DNA of 64,000 nt, taken from assembly GCA_037043015.1 (NCBI GenBank), contig CM073326.1, positions 19,538,345 to 19,602,344 on the forward strand, in the 5' to 3' direction. Positions 34,861 through 46,281 of this stretch are shown here, one piece after another (position 1 is the first letter of the stretch; the number at the start of each line of letters is the position of its first letter). Both the position numbers and the translations under genes were made by a program. Below the pieces are notes generated by a model. The model was not told where the DNA came from. It saw nothing but the letters and a program-made list of their open reading frames with translations, and ran no database searches. This DNA comes from Bryum argenteum (taxonomy: Eukaryota > Streptophyta > Bryopsida > Bryales > Bryaceae).

Positions 34861-37496
34861 TACCATATCTCTAATTTTTACTTGCCTTACCCACACACGT
34901 TCTCATTGTTGTAAGTCATGTTGCCCACATTAAAGGAAAGGGCGGGGTCTGTCTACAGAAAAAATGAAAAACATCATAAGACGCGTCGAGTTGAAGCTGT
35001 AGACAGGCCTCAGCACTATGAAGACTGCGTATACCCATAGCCTTTTATACCATAGGAGCTATTCATAGCATATGTGAATAGAGGGTAGTCACTTTATAGT
35101 ACCGGACTGTACCCGATAAAACATTTTATGCGAATTTATATTTTTGTTAAATAATATTGAGGAATATTTTTGAAGACAAACAAGACCATGCAATGGGCCA
35201 CATGAACCAAAGATTTCTGTGAAAGGGAAATATGGAATATGTAGTGGATAGTTATATTGATTCAATCATTTGCAATGCTCAGGGCCATAGAGCTGATGAC
35301 GATGAACGGTACCACCATCGCAAGGTAAAGTAGAAAAAAAAATGTCTAGTTAATTCTTTACTAGTCTTCACTACTGATGTCTACTTTCGTAATTTCTGTG
35401 TACAAAGTTTATGGGGTTTATGATGTGATATGGTGACAAAACATTACAGTGGTGTTTGACTTGCATTGCATGACTGTGGATTCCATATATGCATCGTGTA
35501 AAATCCCGTCCTGAAGTTTGGGTAATGCATAAACGTTGCAAGCGCAAGGTCATTAGATATATCTCAGACATGGAGTCATCGTCATAGAGCCGTACATGCT
35601 TGTCAATCATCGTACATGCATGAGTCAACCATGAAGAGCAGTGGACGTTCTTAGCGACTCCCACGATACACAATTTAAAATAAATGTAATAAAAAGTTGT
35701 AGAATCAATAAATAAGAACATTGCGCAGTCCCTTAGTATAGAAATGTAGATGTATTGTACTTGATTTAATAATATATACAAAGTACATGAAATTTATCGT
35801 CTTTAGTTCTTTAGTGTAAGAAATTTTAGATCCATTCATCTCTTAAGATTCGGGTAGTGCATTACAATACGAGTATACATGTAGACCATCCGGCATTGTG
35901 CTGTATAATGTATCCCTTTGGGGGTTGTTTTAAATAAGAAGTTATAGAACATTCTTTGACATCATGCCAAATACTATGGTACTACACTAACAGTGAGGTG
36001 ATCTAGAGCTACTGAAAATCTTAATTTTCTTGCTAAGTTCATGAACTACATTTTACTATGAACAAAGGTGCAGTAACTTCACTATACCCAGCCTTTGCCA
36101 TGCCCACATCCTTGTAATAATCATTCCCGCTCTAAGTCATAAATAATGATTGAACCATCATTATTTGACACACAATCACCACATAAGAATTGTTACAAAA
36201 GACAGGAATAGATGGCATATTCATTTTCAAATGAAAAGTATGTTTCGCATTTTCTTGAGAAAGAATTTACAGAAAATAGACCTATCTGTATCTTGATGAG
36301 AAGACAAGTCTCAGTGATTGCAATGGCAACCAAAAGCAAATACTACTCTCCACGTTACAGTAATTAACAACACTTTTGTTATGATTTAATCCATTCAATA
36401 TTATAATTATAAGATTCTTCAAAAGTACGTCCCACATACCGTATAAACTCTTTGTAAATGTTAACTTTCTTCTTTCTACTCCCCACATATTGCACATTAT
36501 GAATGTTAAACGTCTTAACTGTTAACAAAAGGGTACTTTGTAAATTTGACTCTAACTATTAACAATGAAAGACATCTATAATATAGATGACAAAACTACA
36601 TCCTCTCTCTCAATGAATTTCTCACATGAACTCTTCACAAATGCTTGAATTTATAAATATTAACATTCGTATATTGATCAAAAAAGTACTTTTACAACTA
36701 TTAACTGATAACCACTATATATGTTAACTTTGATCTTCTCCCGGGAGGTAACAATAGAGGGTAGATTGTACTATACAGTGCAGGTGTATCATAAACTTTA
36801 AATAATAGTTGAGCAGAAATGTCTATTAATACGAATTTGAAAAATACGAATTTGTGCCATACTGGGACTCCACAATATGTACAGCTTACAAAGATTTAGT
36901 GAAAAAATCTATGACAGTGAGAATCTCCCAATACGAAGAAAATTCACATAGTAATGTACAATTACGGAAATTACGAACTGTTTAAATATTTTTACTTCAA
37001 TTTGATTCAAAGTCTTTGTATGCTATGAGTATATGTTGCCAACCAATACAATATTAATACTTAAACTCCGAGTGAACCAGTATAATATCGATTTCGAAAG
37101 TCTTTGCAAATAGATCAATGGATAAGAACTCCAATCTCCAAATCAAAGATTGGCTCTTATACAACGTGTGTTCGTAATGTATTTACCTCAATGGCCACAA
37201 GACAAAGAGGTATAAGAAAAATAACTACTCACCCATTTCGGGTATAAGCACTAAAACTCTACACGTAACCGTAACTAAACTATACAAACCAAGATATAAT
37301 ATCCATTTGTAGAGCGGTTTGTTTAATGGAGTCATGGGTGTATAAATGTGATATTGGTGGGTACGTCGTTACCAAGCTGTTTAGACCTACGGTGGTTGAG
37401 GTGTGGGGCATTTGTAGTCGTGCTCGTCCGAGTTTGAACCCCGACGGCTTCGTTTGAGCAGTACGCATGGCTCGGGGCTCTCTGTGAGAATATGGA
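34861..37496. other. AT-rich gene-free region
   Basis: Only short chance frames. A 13-bp imperfect inverted repeat (gtctgtctacag/ctgtagacaggc) occurs at about 34949-35010. The last 200 bp become GC-richer and lead into an LTR fragment. Confidence 0.5.
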
Positions 37497-37537
37497 TGTT
37501 AGCTGGGGTACGGGTATGGAGGTGCTCGAGGTGCGAA
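37497..37537 (+). repeat. 41-bp fragment of an LTR start
   Basis: It starts tgttagctggggtacgggta and continues tggaggtgctcgaggtgcg, matching the first bases of the gypsy LTR family. It is cut off by a G-run and the CACTA element at 37552. Confidence 0.75.
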
Positions 37538-37551
37538 AAAGGGGGGGGGGG

Positions 37552-40487
37552 CACTACTAGAAATCGTCGTATTTATGTCTTGTAGAAATGACTATTATTC
37601 CAGTCATACGTACCAAAACCGGTCTGGATATGACTGCTGGTCGTTTCGATATTTTATGTCATTCTGTAGTCATAAGTACCAAGTCATGTCTCTCCAATGG
37701 TACATATGACTGCAATTTCATTTATCCTCACGTCATCGCCTCCGCTGCCAACGTGGATTCTCACATGGCGGGATTTTTCGACATAGCTTCCAACGTGGAA
37801 CTGAAGTGGGATTCGGGCAGGGGGGGGTAGAAATCCGACGTGGAGGCGCGAGAGATGACGTGTCAACTTTTTTCAATATCTTACTGTGACTGATTTATGA
37901 TTGTATCCGGTAGTCATGACTACTGACGTGGCTGTCTATGGTTGGTCCAAATATGACGTGGAGGCGGGAATGCTGACGTGTCTAGTTTTTTGTGGGTTCA
38001 TAGTGTGACTGATTTATGACTATAGCTGTTAGGGGTGACTGCTGATTTATGACTATAGCGTGGCCGTGACTGCTGACGTGGCTGGTACTGGTTGGTCGAC
38101 TTTTGACGTGGAGGCGGGAATGATGACGTGGCTATTTTTTTGGAATTCATAATGTGACTGATGTATGACTATAGCTTTTAGGCGTGACTGGTGACTTATG
38201 ACTATAGGGTGGCCATGACTACTGACGTGGCCGACTCTGGTTGGTCCAAATCTGATGTGGAGGCGTGAATGATGACGTGGCTTGTATTATGGAATTCATA
38301 GTGTGACTAATTCATGACTGTAGCTATTAGCCGTTACTACTTATTTATGACTAGAGCGAAGGCATGACCCATGACGTGGCGGAATGTGGTTTGTCGACCT
38401 GGTGACATGGCCGATTGTGATTGGTTTCAAATTCCCTACAAGTCATTCTTTAATCATATTTTGGTTCTTGCAAGTCATTCCTAAGTCATTTCCATGTCAT
38501 TTCTAAGTCGTACTATAGTATTAAGATCAAAATCCTAAAATCTCAGCCCTAGTATGGCGGGGCCGTCAACATTAGGGTTTTCAAGACTGCTGAGGTATTA
38601 TTCTTGAAGATTGAGTGCTGAAATTTTTTGGTAGGCTTCATTATTGGCATGTGTGTATTCTCTCATTTTTGTTTGAGTGTTAGGTTTCTAAAAACATTAC
38701 TTCAGGGTTTGTAATCACCATTTGCTTGAACTTCCTACCGCGCTTACAAGCAAAAAACAGAAAAAAAGGAAAGGAAGGAGATAGACGTACCTTCACAACC
38801 ATTCTTCTCCACACTCCTTACTCAGAGATGGCATCATAAGTTCATAACACCTAAACTCACACAAAAAACAAAAAAATAAATGCATGTCTAATTAGTAATG
38901 TTCGTGCTTTTCTCTAACTACTATGAATCAACTACTGTAAACCGAAGGCAATAAGTGCAAGGTAATCAAGAGAAGAGAGGAACTTTCATAAAGAACTCAA
39001 GTCAAAGAGAGCTTCACATTAAGAGGAGAGAGTAATCTAAACTTCAGAAAATGTAAAGAAAAAGGGAGTCAGAGAGATGGTGCAGACCATAATATGTGTT
39101 GCAGTTAGGGTTAGGGTTTGATAAGTTTGACCACACTAATTTATGACCATTCTACCTACACTAATTGTTGTAAATTTCAATTTCACATTATTTGATGAGT
39201 CTTATCTCAACCTTACGGTCATGTTCAAAGACTAATAAAATTTGTCACAAGGCCTAAATTTGTCATCATGGACATATGACTACAAAATCACTCTAAATTT
39301 TCCACGTCAACTAAATATTTTTAAATCTGAAAACTATGTAGAAATAAAGACGCCACGTCGGATCCTTGAAAAAAGAAACCAAAAATACTAAAAAGTAAAT
39401 GACTTCCAAATGACTTTACAGAATCCATGTCAACACGAATATACAAAATCTATAAACTAATAAAAATAGAAAGCGCCGCATGGGCTGCTTGAAAAATCCT
39501 AAGTGCACTTCTTCACAGCACATGACTGCTAGATGACTTTTATTTTCCACGTCAACAACATAGATAAAAGCCATGTAGGACCGGCGAGAAACTAATTAGT
39601 AATGGCTAATACAATTATACAGGTTACAGTCATGTATAACTGCAGCAAAATGCAACAAATGTCTGAAGAATGACTCCCAATTATCCACGTCAAAAAATAT
39701 ATAACAAATAGAATAAATGAGGGAAAATAATGAAAAGGCACATCTCATCTAAAAAAACAAGAAGCTGCAGTTATCGACATCAAATGACTGCTCAATGACT
39801 ACGCCTTATACACTTCAGAAAATACATATCGAAAATAATAAATGACGGAAAAAACGAACGGCCACTTCAGATTCTAAAAAACATATAACTCAAGTCTTCA
39901 ACAACATATGACTACAAAATGACACTAAATTTTCCACATCAACTAATATTTTTTAAATAGAGAAACTAAATAGGGGAAAAAAAAAAGCCACGTCAGATCA
40001 TAAAAAAAATATAACTGAAGTAATCGACATGAAATGACAACAAAATGACTTTGCATTATCCATGTCAGCACTCATTTACAACAAAAATAAAATAGGTAAA
40101 AAACGAACGTGCCACATGGGATCCTTTAGAAATACTAACTCGACTTCTTCACAATAGATGACTGCTGAATGACTTTCCAATGTCCACGTCAGCCAAACAT
40201 ATAAAAGATACGTCGGATCGGGGGAAAACTGACTAATAGTCCCAAAAGGCAATGACTACAGAATGACTTGCGATTAGCCACGTAAGGAAGGAGGAATGAG
40301 AAGAGGTGGATGCAGTTAGTCTTGCAGCCCTCTATTCGTTCGGTGTCCGATGGAACCGAAAGTCAATGACAGGCGAATGACAGGCAATTGATTTTTATGA
40401 CGTTTAGTCATCTCTTATTCATTTTGTAGTCATAAGTACAAAGCAGTCATATATTTGCCGGTCACAATAACACGATTTCTAGTAGTG
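37552..40487. mobile_element. non-autonomous CACTA (En/Spm-type) DNA transposon
   Basis: 2936 bp with termini CACTACTAGAAATCGT and the exact reverse complement ACGATTTCTAGTAGTG (16 bp). The left arm (37590-38480) has tandem units of about 115-150 bp containing tgacgtggaggcg and tgacttatgactatag. The right arm (39240-40290) repeats atgact.c.aaatgac....tttccacgtca about every 125 bp in the opposite sense. Subterminal repeats like these bind CACTA transposase. No transposase frame is present. The flanking triplets (ggg and tcg) do not match, so the 3-bp target duplication is lost or obscured by the G-run. Confidence 0.9.
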
Positions 40488-41002
40488 TCGGGTGAATGGC
40501 TCGCACGTGAAACGATATCACCCGGAGTCAGTTTCGGAGGAAGAGTTCGACTCCGATCCGGAGGACGCGTCGGCGAACAAGTCCAGTTAGTAGCGAGGCA
40601 CGACCGGACTTAAATGTGTTCGCGGGGACGCTCACATTTAAGAAAAGGGTAATGTCGAACCCCGTTCTCCAAAAATTTAAATTTTATTGTTTAATTAGGG
40701 GTAAATTAAAAATTATAGCGTGTGGAAATAAAGACCGGATGGTAAAAACCGGTCCGCAGATAGCTTTTTAGTTTCGGGGTCCATCCGGTTGGCCTTAGTA
40801 GATTCGTAAGCCTACTGGATTAACAAATTCCCCCCGGGTTTTTCCCTGTGAATACTGGGTTACCCGGGTTTTCCTACCGGGTAACTACCGGAACAGCCGG
40901 TAAACTCGGTGTACGGCCGAAAATTTTGCGCGCCCAGAATTTATCACCGGCGGCCCACTTGCGCCCGAGGTAATAACCGGTGTACGTCCCGAGGCAGGAG
41001 TA
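40488..41002 (+). other. flank of the CACTA element and 5' part of the nested host unit
   Basis: A short coding-like tail in frame to a stop at 40587-40589 ends HPESVSEEEFDSDPEDAS, apparently the end of a truncated acidic protein. The rest (40590-41002) is rich in ccggg/cccgg words and is non-coding. It may be the leader of the element whose reading frame starts at 41003. Confidence 0.35.
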
Positions 41003-41452
41003 ATGATGCCTCGAGAAGAGTCCGGATTGTGGCTTTTAAGCGCTACCGCCACTATTCTCTGCCATTCCGAGTTTGGTGCGCTCGCTCTCTGCCAACAGAT
41101 GTTTCCGCGCGCTCAGCACTCCGAAGTAGAGAGAAAGACCGTTAGCGCAGTAAGAACGCAGCGAGTTAGGGTTTCCACCGGAAGCAGTCCGGTAGCGCAA
41201 AGTTCGGCAAGCGAGTCCGAAGGGAGGAGAAGGCGCAACTCTTGCGCGATGCTGCGGAGGAAGGAAACGGAGCTGTGGCGAGTGGATAGGCCGATTCCCA
41301 TGAAGATGGTGAAACTGGATTTCCCCTGGACACCCCGGCATGAGGCGGAACTGAAGGAGGACCTCCTCCGGATGGACTGCGCCGGCTTGTTTGATGTTCC
41401 CTCGGACCTCTCGGACCAGGACATCATCGAGGAAACCGTCAGTAAGAGGTTT

Positions 41453-42210
41453 TGTTAGCCGGGGTTACGGGTATGGAGGTGTCCGAGGCACGGGGTGTGG
41501 TGAAGACAGGGTGTGCAATACCCGGGCTTAGTGTCCTGTAGTCATGGAAACCCCCGGGGTCCAGGGTAGGTTCGGCCGGTCGTTGACCGGTCACTGCACT
41601 CCGGGAATGATTGGCCGAGGAGGGTCAACTCCTCGATGGTGGAGTTAAGCTCAACAGTCTGGCGCCCGGGCGTAGTTCCGCGGCGTTGTTCCAGTGTGAG
41701 GTTTTCCCCGGCCCGAGTGTTCACTCCGCGGGAGCTGTGCTTCGGTGGAGCGCAGTCTGGAACCTCAGCTGTCTATCAGGGGATGGCCGAATGCACAAGT
41801 GTTTCGACGACAAGAGCCTACGATGCCACGGGGTCTGCAAGGGATAGAATGGTGAGTAAGGAAGAAGGGTTTAGAGAGTAGACAGACACATAGAGTAGAA
41901 TCGGAGCGAGTCCTGTGGTATTAAATCAGTGAATGCCGAATGGCTACAGGGGTGTGCCGTAAGGCGCTCGTGGCTATCACTATTCGTGGGATTCAGAACT
42001 AGCAAATGTGTAATTCTATTCTTCTTCTTATAATAAAACCTAACTTCCTCGCGCTGGCCTTTGCCTTAATTGTTCTGTGTCCGTGGCCTCGATCCGTGGT
42101 TCTGTCACTGCATCCTCGGCCTCGAGCCCCGTGGTCACTGTTATGCCTTGGTCTCCCCGTGGCTCCCTTGGTCTTTGGTAATGATACCCGCGGTGCCATG
42201 GCGGGTAACA
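41453..42210 (-). repeat. 3' LTR (left copy), 758 bp
   Basis: tgttagcc...gggtaaca ends. The region near taataaaacc (about 42030) resembles a poly(A)/TATA-type element. It is identical to the other LTR except in a 240-bp internal block. Confidence 0.93.
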
Positions 42211-42226
42211 TTTTGCCCTCCTTCGC
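42211..42226 (-). other. polypurine tract
   Basis: On the minus strand gaaggagggcaaaa directly precedes the 3' LTR start TGTTACCC. This is the expected place and composition for second-strand priming. Confidence 0.75.
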
Positions 42227-43038
42227 AGAGTGCAATTCGTCCTCGAATTGCTGGATTCTAACGGCGCGTGGGTGCGGGCCTCCTGTTCGGTCGGGCTTGC
42301 TCTCGAGGAAGTTGTCGATCGCTGCGAGGGGGCTCCTCGCCGTTGTAAATTCGCCGAAGTGCCTCGACTACTGCCCTGTGGACCAAGACGTGGTTTCCGC
42401 GGAAGTTTAGGGCATGGGTGTATACGTCGAACACCGTGCCTCCCAGCGTCTTGTTACATGCCGGGCATTGTCTCCCCGTGGCGTCGGGATCATTGAAGTG
42501 TGTGGCGAGGTCGGGGTGTTCGTGGAAGTACCGAAGCACAAAGAGCATCGACTCCGATGCCTCGTCCCCTGCCTCGTCCGCGTCCTCAACGTTCCACCCC
42601 TCCTGTTCCTCCTTTTGGAGGATGGCCTGTTTGTGCTTGGCTAACGGCAACGGTGAGGGTCTTGTCCTCAATGGAGAAAATGTGGGTAACGGGTCCTCGT
42701 GTGCGATCGGGGAGTCAACTTGCCTTGGCCACGGATATGTTCCATCAGGGTTTTGCCTGACCGGGGATTCAAACTGCCGTGGCGGGGAGAGGACCGGGAG
42801 CTAGGTGGTATTGGGGTGAATTCACCAAGGTGTATGGCCGTGGAGAATGGTGTGGCGTCTGCTCCTGCTCTGCGAATCCTTCTGGTATGTCCACCCTCTC
42901 CTCTCCTACATGTGTGTCAAATTGATATAACCCCTCCCCGGAGTCCTCCATGGCCCTGTTCTCGGTCTGTGCATGGGTTTGTTGGTCGTGGGGGTGTTCC
43001 TCTGGGTCGGCCTCGTAGTCCTCCTCGTGGGTGTGAGT

Positions 43039-44648
43039 TCATGGCTGTGTGAGTGCGGGCTCGTCCATGGGATGCGGTTGTGTCCCCTCCTCATCCTCCC
43101 CAAGGAAGGCCTCACCTTGGCTGCCCCAGTTGTGATCCGAGCCTTCCAAGTCTAAAGCCATGAATGCATCCCCTATGCACTGCTCGAAGAATACCGTGGG
43201 CGGTTCTTCTGACGTGGGTGGTGAGGATCGCAGCATTTGATAAGCCGTGGTGGCTATCACCCTGGCTGCCTGATTCGTCCAAGCCACTTTGTTGGCTTCG
43301 AAGTTTTCCCAGGCGTTCTCCACCTCCTGGCGGTGTCGTTGCAGCATCTCTATATCCACGGTGCTGGAGGACGGGGTCGTAGATCTGAGGGCTAACTCCT
43401 CGGTCAGGGCCTTACACTTGGCCACGAGCTCGGCAGTTTGTCGGTCTAGCCGCTCGATCCTTCCCCTGTCCCGGGTGCTCTGATCCTCGAAGGTGCGGGA
43501 CCTCTCCGTGGCTGCCTGTAGCTCCAAGTCCCTGGCGTCTAGCTGGTTTTGCAAGGAGTTGATCTGCCCTTGGAGTTGGTCTGTCTGGAGCTGGGCCTCC
43601 AGCTTGTAATCCTCCATGGATTTGCGAGCCGCGGCCTGTGTCGTTTGCACCAGCTGTGCTGTGTGACGTTTGTGTCGCGTCTCCCACTCTCTGTACTTGG
43701 CCGTGGCTGTCTGCTGCTGTTGCTCCGCTGTGTGGAGGAAATGAAGCATTTCCTCCATGCACGTTTCCATAGTGCGCTTGTGTGCCTCGAATTCCTGAGT
43801 ACGGGGCCCGAATTGCGTGGCCGTGGACGTACTGGCCGTCTTCATGGGGACCTCTGCTGCCGCATTGTCTTCCTCGGTGCGTGGCCGTTTGCCCCGGTGA
43901 GTTGGCGTGGCATGGGGTTGTGCAGACTCTGCTATCTCGCGCTGCACGTCGAGGAATGTGCCCATGGCCCAGGGATGGTGGTTCACTCGGTGGTAATCCA
44001 AGAAGTGACCGATGAACTGTGTTAGGAATGGGGCAATTGGGCTCTCGTACTCGTCGCTCTGAACATGGCCTTGAATTTGGTTGACCGCATTCCTATCCAC
44101 GAGCTTGCCCCAATTGATTTTCTCGCCGCGGCCCGCCATGACGCAAAGTGCGATTTGGTCCGGATGTACTACATTGCAGTCGTTCCGAAAAAATACCTGG
44201 CTGAGGATACCGCGGAGTCTTCCAAACCAGGGGTCGGGCATGCTCGGATTGTTGCGGGTGATGTCATACACATCGAACTTGTTGCCCGTCTTGACAGGGT
44301 ACCCCTGGGTATATACCGCTGCGGGAGGCTACTGGTCTGTGGCGACCAGCTGGTAACCCCGGTGCCATCCCAGCCAAAAAACTGGTAGAGGTACCTCGGA
44401 GAGTAGCGCACGAGGACCCCCTCCACGACCCCGGCCACCTCCATGTTGCGAGGATCTTCCTGCTGCCTCTCCCGCATCGAGGCGATGAACGCCCTGCATC
44501 GCCCAAGGTCGATGTTTTCTCGCAGGTGATTCGCGTAGCAAAACAACCCCGCGTCAGTGAGCCACTCCACGTCCGGGTATTTTTTCCACTCTGCGATCTG
44601 CCGCGGGATGTACAGCGGCCTTCGTTCCCGGGGAGCACCGCGCGCCAT
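43039..44648 (-). pseudogene. extra ORF of the gypsy element (plant-transposon-protein-like domain plus coiled coil)
   Basis: Starts at the ATG 44646-44648 (MARGAPRERRPLYIPRQ) and continues to about 44320. It must then shift frame to the 410-codon frame ending at 43039. Seen: WLTDAGLFCYANHLRENIDL, VRYSPRYLYQFFGW, RLRGILSQVFFRND and KINWGKLVD, which resemble the 'putative plant transposon protein' domain often found in plant gypsy elements. A long Gln/Glu-rich coiled coil (about 200 residues) and an acidic tail follow. It lies between integrase and the 3' LTR, in the env position, but has no signal peptide or membrane segment. The single frame break may be a mutation or a sequence error. Confidence 0.65.
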
Positions 44649-44763
44649 AGCTGCTGAGACCTGCAACGTGGGGGATACACGAGGGCGAGCGGAGCTACAA
44701 ATCAACGAGGTGTGTGGAAGCGCCGAAAAGCAAGAAGCCCTGCACTGTGGCGAAAAAATGAGG

Positions 44764-46281
44764 TCACGCCCTGTGAACTCCCACGGTGTATGCGCTCTCA
44801 CTGACTGCTGGGAGAGAGAAGTGAGAATGATTATGGATCTGGCCGTGGCTGCGGTGCCTTTTAAAAGACAGGGTGATGGTGCCTCGGGAGTCGGATTCGG
44901 TGATGATGCCTCGGGTGGATCCAGGGGGGGTAATAATGACATTGATTGGCCACTCCCCGAGACTATGACACCCTGGGTTTTTGCCATGGGTGACATGGAT
45001 GTGGTTGATGTATGCACATGGGATGTGCATGGCCATGGCCGAGGCGGGGGAGTGTCCCTGTGCCGCTAAGTCCCAAGGGCTGACAGTGGTGTCTTCTGAC
45101 GGTGCCCCTCCGTGTCCCCGAGCCTGGCCCCTGGTAGTCTGTGTGTGTCCCTTGGGGTTTGTGTTTGCCCGCTCGTACTTTTCTCCCCGGTATTCTGCCT
45201 GGCTTGGCCTGATGCCTTGACTGCTGAGTGCCTCGGGAGGTGCGTCCCTGGCGCCCGTGGATGGTGTATCTTTGTTGTTTATGTCCATGCTATTTTCTCC
45301 CCCGTTTTGTGCCTCGGCCGCCAATGTTGTGTGTATGTCCTGCAGGGTAATTGTTGTCGTGTGTCGGGGTACTGTGGCGTGGTATTGTTTTAATTTTGCC
45401 GAATTAACAATTGTGGCGTGGGGATCGTAGTGTGTGCTGTTGACGAGGAGCACTGTGTTGTTCGGTAACGCCAGTTGCACTGTGTATGGGCCATGCCATA
45501 TCGATTCAAATTTGGAACGTTTGAGCTTGGGATCTCGGGGGCACCAAAGCACTTGGTCCCCCTTCTGGAAAACTCGTGGGGGCTGTGTTCCTTGAAAATG
45601 CCGGGCAGCCAAGGTTTGTTTGTGTAGAATGTGCTCGGTTGCTGAGGCTCGAATTTCCTCGAGGTGATGTAGATCTCCGAGGCGGGCTGCTAGTACCCTG
45701 TGGGGTGCGTAATCCCGTGGCTGCAGGGTTTGAAATGTTGGCACGATGTATTCCGTGGGCAGCAGTGGTTGGGTGTCGTAAACCATTTCGAATGGGCTGG
45801 CCTTCGTGGAGGTTTTGACGGCTACGCGGTATGCCCATAATGCGGCTGGTAAGCAATCGTCCCAGTCTGCTTGGTTAGCGTGCACAAATCGTTTGAGCAT
45901 GTTGATCAATGTCTTGTTTGTAGACTCGGCTTGCCCATTTCCTTGTGAATAATATACCGTGCTGGTTCTGTGCTTGATAACGTGGTTGTCGAGGAGGTCT
46001 TGTATGACTGCGTTCACAAAATGTGTGCCTTGGTCTGAGACTATTTCCAATGGGCATCCGAACCTTGTAATTATGTTCTCGTAAATAAACGAGGCCGTGA
46101 CAACCGCGGTATTGGTCCGCAGGGGTTTAGCTTCAACCCATTTCGTGGTGTAGTCCGTAGCCACAAGTATGTACTTGTATCCCTGGCGGGTCACCGGCTT
46201 GATTGGACCCACGAAGTCTAACCCCCATCGTTGAAAGGGTCCCAGGGGTGGTATGGACTTCAATGGTACCTTGCCTTGGTG
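44764..46281 (-). pseudogene. integrase catalytic core of the gypsy element, after an in-frame stop
   Basis: Continues gag-pol in the same frame after the TAG at 46282-46284. Seen: the DDE triad in [18 protein letters not shown] and [10 protein letters not shown], then WHGPYTVQ (GPY/F-type C-terminal domain) and a long Pro/Thr/His-rich tail of about 200 residues. With the stop upstream, this part would be made only by readthrough. Confidence 0.85.

Noticed and set aside
37400..37450. tRNA-like TψC-arm sequence (ggggttcaaactcgg, minus strand)
   Set aside because: No matching acceptor, D or anticodon arms can be folded around it.
31299..37537. possible LTR element bounded by the copies at 31.3 kb and 37.5 kb
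   Set aside because: The two LTR copies are in opposite orientation and the interior has no gag-pol sequence.
44169..45017. start of the gypsy extra ORF at 45017
   Set aside because: Upstream codons overlap the integrase tail and look non-coding. The ATG at 44646-44648 begins the recognisable domain.
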